In this document: piece by piece, positions 1-9,290 of the stretch
Position numbering within the stretch: position 1 is the first letter of the stretch
Layout: the number at the start of each line of letters is the position of its first letter
Source: Channallabes apus
Taxonomy: Eukaryota; Chordata; Actinopteri; Siluriformes; Clariidae
Assembly: GCA_030522415.1 (NCBI GenBank)
Contig: CM060108.1
Location: 41,314,756 to 41,378,755 of the forward strand
Direction of reading: 5' to 3'
DNA length: 64,000 nucleotides
Translations under genes and position numbers: made by a program
Notes under the pieces: generated by a model
The model's input: the letters and a program-made list of their open reading frames with translations, nothing else
Told to the model about the DNA's origin: nothing
The model's database searches: none

Positions 1-633
1 AGAACCCGGCTGGAGTTCGATGGCAAGGTCATATGGGCGGTGATGTGGCAGGTGGTTAGCCCGGCGTTTACAAAACACCTCAGCCAGGTCCCGATAAGGT
101 GGAGGAATGGCGTGGATGTCGACGTCGGGGGCCTCGGACTCCCTGGAACACGTCCCAGCCTGGGCCCGTAGGCATAAATTGGTGCAGGTCGGCCCCCACT
201 GGAGGATCCGGCTTTGAGACCACGAGATGAGCGGGTCGTGCTGCAGAAGCCATGGGTAGCCGAGGATGATCGGTGGAGAAGAGATGGATGTGAGGTGGAA
301 CTGAAGTGATTCTTGGTGCTGACCGAGAATGAAAGTGATGGTTTGGGTCTGCTGGGTGATGGGGCTGGATGAGAGGGGCCGCCCGTCGACAGAGGTGATT
401 TTTATTGGCTGGGATAATGCCTCAATCTTTACCCCCAACCCTTTGGCATACGTAGAGTCAATGAAGTTGCCCGCGGCACCGGAATCGATGAACGCGGCAC
501 TTCGGACCCGCTTGTGGCCAAGGTGGAGGGTGACCTGGACTGTGAGTCGAGAAGTGGTGTTGTGGGTGGTGGCAGAGAGATGGATGGTGCCCGGTGAGTC
601 TCTCCTGTCATTCACCGGGGTTGGGCGTTTCCC
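1..633 (-). pseudogene. Chromovirus pol fragment, minus-strand copy (protease and start of reverse transcriptase)
   Basis: Read on the minus strand from about 633 down to 1, the frame that is -1 relative to the upstream gag stays open to the window edge with no stop. It has few or no ATG codons, so a simple ATG-based ORF scan misses it. It encodes an aspartic protease with the active-site motif DSGA (about 475-486), followed by the linker and the first part of a Ty3/gypsy reverse transcriptase (block PYDLAIELQPG close to position 1). It is clearly homologous to the plus-strand pol at 2390-3425, at roughly 80% by eye in the protease. The rest of pol and the 3' LTR would lie left of this window. 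No break is visible in this part, but the upstream gag is damaged, so the element is probably dead. Confidence 0.82.
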
Positions 634-1565
634 GGACGGGATGGACAGTTCGCTTGGTGGTGTGCCGCTGAGCCACAATAGGCGCACAATCCCTCACGGT
701 AACGCCTCACAGTCAGGGAGGCGCGCCCTAGTTGCATGGGTTCCCCGGATCCGGTGTCATCCACGACAGGGGGTGGAGATGCGACACGTCCGGGGAAGGC
801 AGTGGTGAAGGCGGATGGTGGTCTTGGTGTGGCGTATGAGTAGGTGGGTGCGGGCGGCAGGGTTCGAGGTGCTGGCTTTGGACGAGAGAGGAGGCGCTGG
901 TCGATACGTAGAGCCAGCTGGATCAGCCCCTCCAGTGTGGCTGGGAGTTCAAAGTCCTCAAAGTAGGACATCCGGAGGGCTGCGTCTCCCCACGAGGTCT
1001 GGATGGCGAGGGTTCGGAACTCCGTAGTATACCTGCTCACGGACAATCCTCCCTGCCGCAGATGGTAGAGCTTCGTGTCGGTCTCCACCTCGCCCGCGGG
1101 ATGTTCAAAGGTTAATTTGAGCTGACGGGTGAACTCGTTATACGAATGGGCGGTGTCTGTGTCAGCGCGAAGAACTGCCGTGGCCCACTCAGCTGCCTGC
1201 CCTGATAGCAACGAGACAAGTAGTGCAATGCGCAGCCGGTCGGTGGAGTATTTGGTGGCATTAAACTCAAACACCAGCACCAGCGATGTTAAAAACACAC
1301 TGCATTTCCCATCCGTGCCATCCCATTTATCCGGTAATGCTAGGAAAACATCAGAAGAGGGGGGGGGGTTGTTGCGGGGCCGCAGCCGCTGCGGCAGGCG
1401 GACCGCTAGCCACGCCATCAACAGCCGCACGGAGGCTCGCGTTCTCCCGCTTAAGCTCCGCAACCTTGGCCGCGACGTCTTGGACACTCCGGCGCAGAGT
1501 ATCGAGCTCTCCGGTTAGCTTATTGATTAGCATAGCATGCTGGTCAACCACATCATCGAGGTCGC
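612..1565 (-). pseudogene. Chromovirus gag, minus-strand copy (frameshifted)
   Basis: Gag of a Ty3/gypsy LTR retrotransposon. The long open stretch covers 612-1487. Its first 40 or so residues are out of frame with the true protein; homology to the plus-strand gag begins near DVFLALPDKW. It ends in a CCHC zinc knuckle (C-x2-C-x4-H-x4-C, in LCAYCGSAAHHQANCP), which binds RNA during packaging. The preceding N-terminal coiled coil (KVAELKRENASLRAAV, about 1400-1565) is in another frame. The two frames part at a run of ten G on the plus strand (1359-1368), so a one-base slip there is the likely break. Compared with the other copy it lacks about ten residues after the SYF motif and about five before the zinc knuckle. 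The N-terminus is lost at the head-to-head junction near 1530-1580. Confidence 0.85.
627..633 (-). promoter_or_regulatory. Putative -1 ribosomal frameshift heptamer GGGAAAC
   Basis: On the minus strand GGGAAAC sits in gag phase as G_GGA_AAC, the X_XXY_YYZ form, six codons before the gag stop at 612-614. Slipping -1 enters the open protease frame. The same heptamer is at the same place in the plus-strand copy. Vertebrate sushi-type gag-pol genes and their domesticated relative PEG10 are known to use this heptamer. Confidence 0.65.
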
Positions 1566-2411
1566 CGAGCTCAGGCGGGAGAACGCGGATCTCCGGGCGG
1601 CTGTCGCTAGCGCGGCTAGCGGGCCTCCCGTCGCGGCGGTTGCCGTGCCGCACCCTCCCCACTGATGTCTTTTTATCGTTACCAGAGAAGTGGAACGGCA
1701 CGGATGGGAAGTGCAGTGTATTTCTGACAGCTCTCGATCTGGTGTTTGAGTTCAATGCCACCAAGTACTCCACCGATCGCCCTCGCATTGCTCTTCTCGT
1801 CTTGTTGCTCAAAGGGCAGGCAGCTACAATGAGTGAACAATGAGTTCACCCACCAGCTCAGACTCACCTTCGAACAACCAGCGGGCGAGGTGGAGACCGA
1901 CACCAGACTCTACCACCTGAGGCAGGGAGGATCGCCCGTGAGCTGCTACACAGCTGAGTTTCGCACCCTCGCCGTACAGACCACGTGGGGCGATGCAGCG
2001 CTCCGGACGTCCTACTACGAGGGTCTGGCTTCTCGGATCAAGGACGAACTAGCCGGACGAGAGCTTCCTGCCACCTTGGAGGGTCTGATCCAACTCGCAC
2101 TCCGGATCGACCAGCGCCTTCTCTCTCGTCCGAGGCCAGCCCCTCGCACCCTGCCGCCTGCACCTACCTTCACCGTCACCGCTCCACGACCCGCAAACTC
2201 CGTTACCTACTCCACCCCTGGACATGTCGGTTCTCCACCTCCTGCCGTGGTTGACACAGGAGCCGGGGAACCCATGCAATTAGGACGCGCCTCCTTGACC
2301 ACTGCAGAATGGGAGAGACGCTTCCGCGAGGGGCTCTGCGCCTATTGCGGGTCAGCCACACACCACCGGGCAGCCTGCCCCCTCAGACCGGGAAACGCAC
2401 AGGCCCGGTGA
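1540..2411 (+). pseudogene. Chromovirus gag, plus-strand copy (deleted and frameshifted)
   Basis: The first part (about 1540-1832) encodes a short coiled coil (VAELRRENADLRAAV) and the capsid-like start DVFLSLPEKWNGTDGKCSVF. Near 1828-1838 about 45 bases are missing relative to the minus-strand copy and the frame changes. The second part, open from 1833 to 2411 (192 codons), carries the rest of the retrotransposon gag domain (LTFEQPAGEVETDTRLYHLR, then ELPATLEGLIQLALRIDQRL), a Pro-rich stretch and a CCHC zinc knuckle (Cys169, Cys172, His177, Cys182). Its stop at 2409-2411 lies just beyond the slippery heptamer at 2390, and pol overlaps it in the -1 frame. Gag would form the particle shell and bind RNA. 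Confidence 0.87.
2390..2396 (+). promoter_or_regulatory. Putative -1 ribosomal frameshift heptamer GGGAAAC
   Basis: GGGAAAC lies in gag phase as G_GGA_AAC, five codons before the gag stop at 2409-2411. Re-reading at -1 opens directly into the protease frame, which stays open to the TAG at 2609. Its position matches the minus-strand copy at 627-633. The stimulatory RNA structure expected downstream was not modelled. Confidence 0.68.
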
Positions 2412-2611
2412 GAAGGGAGAGACACTCGCCGGGTCACCTTCGTCTCTCCGCCATCACCACCAACTCCTCCCGTCTCACGGTTCTGGTACACCTCCAGGTT
2501 GGCCACAAACGAGTCCGAAGTGCTGCGTTCATCGACTCCGGGGCAGCAGGTAACTTCATTGACTCCTCATACGCCAAAAAACTGGGGGTAAAACTCGAGG
2601 CGTTATCCTAG
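2390..2611 (+). pseudogene. Chromovirus aspartic protease (pol N-terminus)
   Basis: The frame is -1 relative to gag. It carries the retropepsin active-site motif in AAFIDSGAAGNFID (about 2525-2570); the Asp of DSG is the catalytic residue of the dimeric protease that would mature Gag-Pol. The reading frame is cut by an in-frame TAG at 2609-2611, immediately after KLGVKLEALS. The minus-strand copy is open at the same place, so the stop is a private mutation of this copy. Downstream sequence continues in the same frame into the RT. Confidence 0.85.
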
Positions 2612-3779
2612 CCCGTTCGTATTACATCTGTCGACGGTCGCCCCCTATCCACCAGCCCGATCAGTACTCGAACCGAATTCATCACCATCTCCATCGACCA
2701 ACACCACGAACAATTGAAATTCTTCGTCACCTCCATCTCGTCACCTCCCATCATCCTTGGGCATCCCTGGCTGCTCCAACATGACCCTCTAATTTCCTGG
2801 ACCCAGAATCGGATCCTCCAATGGGGCGCGACCTGTACCGAACTATGCCTACGGTCAGCGGCTGGGATGTGCTCTAGGGAGTCCGAGGCCCCCGACGTCG
2901 ACACCAACTCTATCCCCGAACCATATCGGGACCTGGCGGAGGTCTTCTGCAAACGGCGAGCCACCCATCTTCCTCCACATCGTCCCTACGACCTCGCCAT
3001 TGACCTCCAACCTGGTACGGTCCCACCCCGCGGCCACCTCTATTCGCTCACCTCCACCGAGACTCAGGTGATGGAGGAATATGTGAACAACGCCCTGCGC
3101 CAAGGCACCATCAGGCCATCCTCCTCACCTGCCACCGCGGGGTTCTTCTTCGTGAAGAAAAGAGGCGGTGAACTTCGCCCTTGTGTCGACTATCGGGGGC
3201 TCAACAACATCACCATCAAAAACCGACATCCCCTGCCTTTTACCAACTCAGCCCTGGACGCTCTCCCTGGCGCCACCATCTTTACGAAGTTGGACCTCCG
3301 GAGCGCCTACAACTTGGTGCGCATCAGAGAGGGCGATGAGTGGAAGACGGCATTCATCACACCCACCGGACACTACGAAACCCTCGTCATTCCGTTCGGA
3401 CTGTGCAATGCCATTTCAACACCTTATCAACGATGTCCTTCGTGACATGCTCGGTCGGTGGGCATTCGCTTACCTGGATGATATCCTAATATATTCATGC
3501 ACCATGGAAGAACACACCCAGCACGTCAGAGCGGTTCTCAAGAGATTACTCGCCCACCAACTGTACTGTAAGTTGGAAAAGTGCGCTTTTCACGAGCGCT
3601 CCACCACGTTCCTGGGTTTTGTCATCTCGCCCCAGGGTGTGGCCATGGACCCGCAGAAACTAGAGGTTGTGCATCATTGGCCCCTACCCAAGACCCTCAA
3701 GCAGCTTCAACGGTTTCTCGGGTTTGCGAACTTCTATCGTCGCTTTATCCAGGACTACAGTACAGTTGCCGCCCCCTAA
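2612..3779 (+). pseudogene. Chromovirus reverse transcriptase
   Basis: After the linker, RT blocks appear in order. The leading region is [15 protein letters not shown]; next come [20 protein letters not shown] with its conserved Arg and Asp, then [15 protein letters not shown] with the first catalytic Asp, then the FGLCNA region. The catalytic pair is in [11 protein letters not shown], with YLDD at 3471-3482, and thumb sequence ([15 protein letters not shown]) follows. The frame changes near 3410-3425, just after FGLCNA, apparently through a short deletion, and again at a C-run near 3775. It would copy the element's RNA inside the particle; here it is disrupted. Confidence 0.9.
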
Positions 3780-4300
3780 CCGCTCTGACCCATCCTTCAC
3801 CACTTCCTTTTCACCTCAACCCGGCAGCCATATCCGCCTTCCGGTCACTTTGTCACCGTTTCACCACTGCACCGATTCTCCACCATCCAGATGCCAGTAA
3901 ACCATTCGTTGTAGAGGTGGATGCTTCAGATGTGGGCGCTGGAGCTATCCTCTCGCAAATAGGTCCAGAACAAAAGCTACACCCATGTAGCTTTTTCTCC
4001 AGAAAATTTGATTCCACTCAGCAGCGATACGGGGTAGGGGACCGCGAACTGCTGGCCATAAAGTGGGCTCTGGAGGAATGGCGTCACTGGCTCCAGGGCG
4101 TCAGTGAGCCATTCATAATCTGGACAGACCATCAAAATCTCATCACAATCAAGACCATCAAGCAGCTGAACCCACGACAGGCGCGGTGGGCTCTCTTTTT
4201 TGAGAACTACAACTTTCACCTCTCATACCGCCCGGGGTCCAAGAACACCAAAGCGGACGCCCTCTCATGACAGCTAGAGGTGGACCTTCCCCGGGCGGAC
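3775..4300 (+). pseudogene. Chromovirus RNase H domain
   Basis: After the 3775 frameshift the frame runs to 4270. The Ty3-type RNase H signature is present: [18 protein letters not shown] (first catalytic Asp), [17 protein letters not shown] (catalytic Glu) and IIWTDHQNL (second Asp), followed by a [11 protein letters not shown] end. A TGA at 4268-4270 truncates it. The same frame continues briefly (VDLPRADLVCPS) before another frame change between about 4325 and 4400. It would remove RNA from the RNA-DNA hybrid during cDNA synthesis. Confidence 0.88.
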
Positions 4301-4400
4301 CTCGTCTGTCCTTCCATCTTCCACGATCATCGCTCCCCTTCAACTAAACCTGGAAACGAGAGTTCGCCAGGCACAAGGTACAGAGACCGAACCGGCAGGT

Positions 4401-5784
4401 GTGCCACCTGGACGACTCTTCGTGCCCGAGGTGATGAGACCAGAGGTCCTCCAATGGGGACGCTCATCACCAATTTCGGGACATCCAGGCACCCGACGAT
4501 CCCTCCAATTTCTTCAGCGTGATTTCTGGTGGCCATCCATGACAAGGGACGTCCAAGAGTTCGTTCAGGCATGCCCAGTGTGCGCCAGGGCCAAAGGCAC
4601 CAACCAACCAACCCCAGGAGAACTGCAACCACTCCCAGTTCCTCGACGGCCCTGGACGCACGCACATTGCCGTCGACTTCATCACGGGCCTGCCGGCCTC
4701 CGAAGGAAAGGACACCATCCTCACAATCGTGGATCGGTTCTCTAAAACCGTGCATCTGGTGGCTCTCGCCGGACTCCCGTCAGCAAAGGAGACAGCAGAG
4801 TTGATATTAGAGCACGTAGTCCGTCTGCATGGGTTAACCAAGGACATCGTCTCGGACAGAGGGCCCCAGTTCACAGCCCGGTTCTGGAAGGCCTTCTGCC
4901 ATCTGATCGACTCCACCTGCAGTCTGTCCTCCGGATACCACCCACAGACTAACGGTCAGACGGAGCGGACCAACCAACAACTGGAGCGCTATCTGAGATG
5001 TTTCGTAGCAGACCGTCAGCGCTCCTGGGCACGCTACCTCATCTGGGCTGAGCTATCACATAACCTCCACATCTCCTCTGCCACCAACCTAAGCCCATTT
5101 GAGGTATGTCACGGTTTCCAACCTTCCGTGTTCAACCACCCAGAACCGGAGGTTGATGTACCCTCGGCCCAACAGTTGGTCCGCAGATGTCGGCGGCTCT
5201 GGATCACGACCAACCGGGCCATTCAACGTGCCAACGTCCGCTACACTCACCAACACCGCCGCCGACATCCCCCGGGACGACTGTACCATGTAGGTGACAA
5301 GGTATGGCTTTCCACGAAAAACCTCCACACCGAATCAAAGAAGCTTTCACCCAGGTTCATCGGACCATACCGCATCACCCACAGAATTAATCCTGTCACC
5401 TACCGGCTCCAGCTGCTTGCGACACTCCGGATCCACCCAGTATTTCACCTATCCCAGTTCAAGCCCTTCATCACCTCACCCATGATTCCACCCACCCCCC
5501 CAGCTCCTCCTCCCCGGATCATCGACGGCGGTCCCACCTACACCGTGCGCCGAATCCTCGACTCGCGCCCTCGGGGCAAAGGTACTCAATACCTGGTGGA
5601 CTGGGAAGGCTATGGCCCCGAGGAGCGATCTTGGATCCCGGCCCGGTTCATTCTCGACCCCGAGCTAATTCGGGGCTACCGTCACAGGGTATCCTCCACC
5701 CCAGGACCGTCAGGAGCCAGTCCTGGACAGGGGGGTACTGTCATGCACACGCAATCTGCGCCCGGCACTAGGACCCGGAAGTAA
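4401..5784 (+). pseudogene. Chromovirus integrase with GPY/F module and chromodomain
   Basis: The zinc-binding part is at about 4440-4590 (SGHPGTRRSLQFLQRDFWWP, then CPVCARAK). The first His expected in an HHCC finger appears to be Arg (WGRSSPISGH). A frameshift near 4670 leads into a frame open to 5784. It holds the catalytic core: Asp in AVDFITGLP (about 4672), Asp in SDRGPQF (about 4855) and Glu in NGQTERTN (about 4955), the DDE triad. A GPY/F-type segment follows (KLSPRFIGPYRITHRINPVT), and then a chromodomain at about 5535-5680 (YTVRRILDSRPRGKGTQYLV, DWEGYGPEERSW). The chromodomain targets integration to histone-marked chromatin in this clade. This is the longest unbroken part of the element, about 350 codons. 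Confidence 0.92.
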
Positions 5785-5805
5785 GACGGGCGCCAAACCA
5801 GGAAG

Positions 5806-5812
5806 TATAAAA
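5806..5812 (+). promoter_or_regulatory. LTR TATA box (TATAAAA)
   Basis: TATAAAA lies about 68 bp inside the LTR, in a GC-rich context, where the U3 promoter of an LTR retrotransposon is expected. Confidence 0.6.
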
Positions 5813-6130
5813 GAGGTAAACAAACGATGGCTTACCACTCAGTCATTGAGTTCGGCCCATGTCGGTTACAGTTGTCGTTTCAGCAAACCGTGAGTACTCA
5901 CCAGTTGGTTCATCTGTCTTTTGCTATTGTGTGTGTATTTATAGGACGCGGGTTAAATTTGTGTTTTTCCCTTGCTCCGCTTTTGTGAGAGTCCTTAGAC
6001 TAAATCGCGTGGTTATCCTGCCTACTCGCTTCTTTCCGCGTTTGGGTTTACCATCCACGCTACATTGGGCTAACCGCTAAAGCTACGTCTTCTGGTCACC
6101 TCAGGTTAGTTCATCTTTGACAAAAGTAAA

Positions 6131-6136
6131 AATAAA
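6131..6136 (+). terminator. Possible LTR polyadenylation signal (AATAAA)
   Basis: AATAAA lies about 320 bp downstream of the LTR TATA box, a plausible R-region poly(A) signal. AATAAA is common in AT-rich DNA, so it may be chance. Confidence 0.4.
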
Positions 6137-6176
6137 TCCAGACAGATAAGTGTTTCCGTTTGTGTGACCAGGTTCT

Positions 6177-6181
<5 letters not shown>

Positions 6182-6207
<26 letters not shown>

Positions 6208-6543
6208 AATCTAAAGTAAGCTCCCCTCTCCCCCTTCTTGTCTTACACAGTTACCTTTCCTCCACTCTTTTCACACACAACGGAAACACTGTTTTATCAG
6301 AAAAAATAAACAAGTAATCTCTCTGACACTCAATTGAGTGACACACTAACGTAATCACTGCTGTAAAGTAAAAATAAAACAAATTAACCTGAACTTTACC
6401 TTTGAAAAGAGGTTTTGAAAATCGCAACAAAGCAGTGTTTCTGTGTAGAGCAGAGAGAAAGAGTGTATGTGTGTGTGTTTGTGTGTGTGTGTGAAGGCGA
6501 AAGTAGGAGGGGTCTGTTTGAGTATGTGTGTTTGTGTGTTTGT

Positions 6544-6592
<49 letters not shown>
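6182..6592. repeat. (TG)n microsatellites, two blocks
   Basis: There is a pure (TG)n block at 6182-6207 and an imperfect then pure TG block at 6463-6592. Open frames of Cys-Val or His-Thr across them are artefacts. The DNA between (6208-6462) holds no recognisable gene. Confidence 0.95.
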
Positions 6593-6594
<2 letters not shown>

Positions 6595-6819
6595 TGGCAC
6601 GGTGACCAATGACGCGCGCACATACAGACACAAAGAGCAGGCTGATACAGAAAGAAAAAATGGATTTTTAACCTCTAACGAGACTTGCTTTTGCTTTACA
6701 TGCGCGCTGTACACATACGCATACAGACACAAAATTGAATTTTTTTTACGCACACACACGTGGTCACAGTGTTATAGTAAACAGTACACGAGTACACGGA
6801 TGTTCATTATACAAGTATG

Positions 6820-7063
6820 AGACGAGCCAAATGATTACCCACAATTCCGCAGAACAAGAGAGAAAAACCGTTGGCTCAGTTGTGATCACGTGACGCTCGG
6901 CGTCAAAACAAGAAGCGCATGCGTGATACATGATACTCGGTGCTCGTAAACCAAGACTTGTTCTTTTTCTAAGTCAAAATTCAAATATCAATTTGAATAT
7001 CAATATTCAAAATCTTTGCTTGCCTTGGGGAACAAACCGCTTTACTCATAATCCGAGGTTCCA
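6820..7063 (-). repeat. Dispersed fish repeat (CAGTGGAACCTCGGATTA start)
   Basis: On the minus strand the text begins CAGTGGAACCTCGGATTATG at 7063 and runs through a segment with CGTCACGTGATCACAACTGA. This resembles a widespread fish repeat I recognise by text but cannot name. No coding potential. It abuts another repeat fragment at 7066. Confidence 0.42.
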
Positions 7064-7065
7064 CT

Positions 7066-7136
7066 GTACTTGAGTAATATTATTTTGAAGTACAGCTACT
7101 CTTACTTGAGTACAATCTTTGTCTACCCACCTCTAT
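7066..7136 (-). repeat. Fragment of a 'GTGGGTAGACAAAGATTGTA' dispersed repeat
   Basis: The minus strand reads GAGGTGGGTAGACAAAGATT and then a CTCAAGTAAGAGTA motif. This is typical of the end of a common fish DNA-transposon-like repeat built of GTACTTGAGTA words. Only about 70 bp are present. Confidence 0.4.
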
Positions 7137-7562
7137 TGACTCTATCAGGTGACCCATCATGCGTAGTGTCCACTGTACAAGCCTCTGTAGACAAGGTTAT
7201 GATCTGCAGTTGCTTCAGGTGGCAATAAAATGAAGGGAACTGATGTTCTAAAGGTACTGAATGACCAGGTTATACTGTACTGAGTTTTCCCAGGTATACT
7301 GTACTAGAACACAAATTGTGTGAGAGAGGTTCTGGGAGCATGAGGAATAATTTTCACACATGAACTGGCCATCACATCGTGTGCTGTAATCAAAGCTAAA
7401 GGTGATTGAATGAAATCTTAAAAAGCTTTTTTGGCCAGGCAGTGAGCTTCTCCTCGTTAGTACAGTGGACAGAATTTACACCTGTCATGTTTTTCACTGG
7501 GCTTTGAAAACGGTGAGGCTGTGTTGGCGTTCACCATGACTTGTTCAGACCTCAATGCAGGT
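7137..7562. other. Intergenic DNA, nothing recognised
   Basis: AT-rich single-copy-looking DNA with several TACTGTAC words. I see no exon, RNA gene or repeat I can identify. Confidence 0.6.
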
Positions 7563-8290
7563 CCACTAAACTGCCAAAAGTATTCACTCACCCATCCAAA
7601 TAATTGAATTCAGATGTGCCAATCACATCCATGGTTACAGGTGTATAAAATAAGCACCTAGGCATACAGACCGCTTCTACAAACAGTTGTGAACGAATAT
7701 CTCGGGAGATCAGTGAATTCCGGAATGGTACTGTACTGTGACCACCCGTGCATTAAGTCCAGTTGTGAAATTTCCTCACTACTAAATATTCCACAGTCAA
7801 ACGTTAGTGGTATTATAACAAAGTGGAAGCGATTGGGAATGACAACAACCCAGCCACAAAGTGGTACAGTAGGCCACGTAAAATCACAGGACGGGGTCAG
7901 CGGATGCTGAGACTCATAATGCACAGTGGTCACAAACTTTCTGCAGAGTCAATAACGATAGACCACCAACCTTCAGATTGGCCTTCAGATTAACTCAAGA
8001 ACAGTGTGTAGAGAACTTCATGGAATAGCTTCCATGTCTGAGCAGGTGCATCCAAGTTTTACATCACAAAGTGCAAGGCAAAGCATCAAATGTAATGGTG
8101 TAAAGCATGCCGCAACTGGACTCTAGAGCCGTGGAGACATGTCATCTGGAATGACGAATCACTGACAATTTGATTGATGAGTGTGGGTTTGGCAGTTGCA
8201 AGGAGAGGACTTCATTGTGCCATGCGTAAAGTCTGGTAGAGGCGGATTACGATGTGGGGTTTGCCCTCGGAGTGGGCGTGGCTATATGCA
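7563..8290 (+). pseudogene. Tc1-like transposase relic
   Basis: The start CCAAAAGTATTCACTCACCC is the recognisable left end of a common fish Tc1-like family. The open stretch 7689-7910 encodes the N-terminal DNA-binding part, with the helix-turn-helix text ISSLLNIPQSNVSGIITKWK and then RLGMTTTQPQSGT (AT-hook/linker region). Past 7910 the frame is lost, but core fragments persist, for example the WNDES-like piece near 8145 and VWVWQ-like near 8185. The match fades near 8290, so the C-terminal catalytic region and right inverted repeat are missing. A functional protein would bind its inverted repeats and cut at TA; this one is dead. Confidence 0.8.
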
Positions 8291-9259
8291 TCACTTAACA
8301 GAGCCAATCAACACGATAGTTTAGAGTAAATACACACAGTTTAGAGTACATACAGAACCGTAATGTCCCTACAAAGCGTCCAAATTCTCACCAAACACAA
8401 ACAAACGTGCAATGCAGCATGACTTACTCCAAAAAGTGAAAGGTATGTAACCTTTGAAAACTAGATGGATAGATCATTGTATTTTTATTCGTCCTGTGTG
8501 AAGCTTAAAACCTGTTTATCTCATATGTTTTGTAACCCTGGTGATAATAAAACGTAGTAATGTGGAGCGCCACTGGGAGATAAAACATGGGTCGCTATAG
8601 GGCAAACTTATCCGCAGAAGTCCGAGGTGAGGCCGCGTAAGACACCCAAACTGACAGCGTTATGCGCTCAAATCAAAATGTTGAGTAAAAGTGGTGTTAT
8701 CAACAGTTATGTGCCAGATATAATAATCTACACTGGGAGTGTATTTGGCTGATGATGAAAGAAGCTCAACTTAGTGTAAACAAGGCATAAGATACTCAAC
8801 CTTACAAAATTTAATTTTTATGTATTATTAAGTTATGCAGAGAGTTCTTCCATATAGGAGGACAAGCAGACATGAACATGGGCTTCTACCTGATATAATA
8901 TTATCACTGAATACATGTGTGTCAATAAATAGGTGGGTAAAATAGCAATTAGATAATGCATGATTGTGGTTATTCTATTACTTAAGATTGTTTGTAAAAC
9001 AGAGTTTATGTCATTTATTACTCAGTAATAGAGCCTCTTCTTAACACCATACTGTCATAAATGTCTCCAAGTGCCTGATGCTCTTATAAAAATGAAAGTC
9101 TACCAGGATTCTCGGTTTTATATGTCTCAATTTTTTCCTGTTCATATAAATTGAGATCTTGGCCTGACTCACGATGAAATTCATCAATTGACACCTGAGT
9201 GTATTTTCCCTGGTATATTTAAATTTAGATGAAAACACTTTGAGATAGAGAGACTGTAG

Positions 9260-9264
<5 letters not shown>
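8291..9264. other. Intergenic DNA with one copy of an unnamed repeat
   Basis: No gene seen. Positions 8728-8935 match, in reverse orientation, positions 23160-23335: both share AAGATACTCAACCTTA and ACATGGGCTTC blocks in the same order. They are two diverged copies of a repeat I do not recognise. Confidence 0.5.

Positions 9265-9290
<26 letters not shown>
9265..9290. repeat. (GA)n microsatellite
   Basis: A short, nearly pure AG dinucleotide run. Confidence 0.95.

Larger units (their letters stand above)
1540..6160 (+). mobile_element. Ty3/gypsy chromovirus, plus-strand copy, 5'-truncated
   Basis: The order is gag, protease, reverse transcriptase, RNase H, integrase and C-terminal chromodomain, followed by a 3' LTR. 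That order plus the chromodomain defines a chromovirus (Ty3/Metaviridae, sushi-like in fish). There is no 5' LTR or primer-binding site: gag begins abruptly at the head-to-head junction with the minus-strand copy. At least seven inactivating breaks are visible: a deletion with frameshift near 1830, TAG at 2609-2611, frameshifts near 3415 and 3775, TGA at 4268-4270, and frameshifts between 4325 and 4400 and near 4670. It is a fossil with no intact gene except the long 3' integrase-chromodomain stretch. Confidence 0.9.
5739..6160 (+). repeat. 3' LTR of the plus-strand chromovirus (right end uncertain)
   Basis: A G-rich polypurine tract (about 5725-5735, ending in six G) is followed by TACTGTCATG. 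The usual LTR start TG is at 5739-5740, inside the 3' end of pol. A TATA box and a polyadenylation signal follow at sensible spacing. The right boundary is not determined: no matching 5' LTR exists here to align with, and the tail runs into a (TG)n tract at 6182. Confidence 0.6.

Noticed and set aside
329..1027. Plus-strand open frames at 329-808 and 815-1027
   Set aside because: They are antisense to the minus-strand chromovirus gag-pol and show no domain of their own.
1351..1812. A minus-strand frame of 153 codons reading into the junction
   Set aside because: The part above about 1565 is antisense of the plus-strand gag; only the coiled coil belongs to the minus-strand element.
1286..1843. 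A single plus-strand open frame across the head-to-head junction
   Set aside because: Its first half is antisense of the minus-strand gag; only the last third is real gag from the plus-strand copy. It is a chance fusion.
6251..6820. Open frames rich in His-Thr or Cys-Val
   Set aside because: They are translations of (TG)n/(CA)n repeats. The same applies to frames at 13045-13437, 52119-52498 and 54287-54679.
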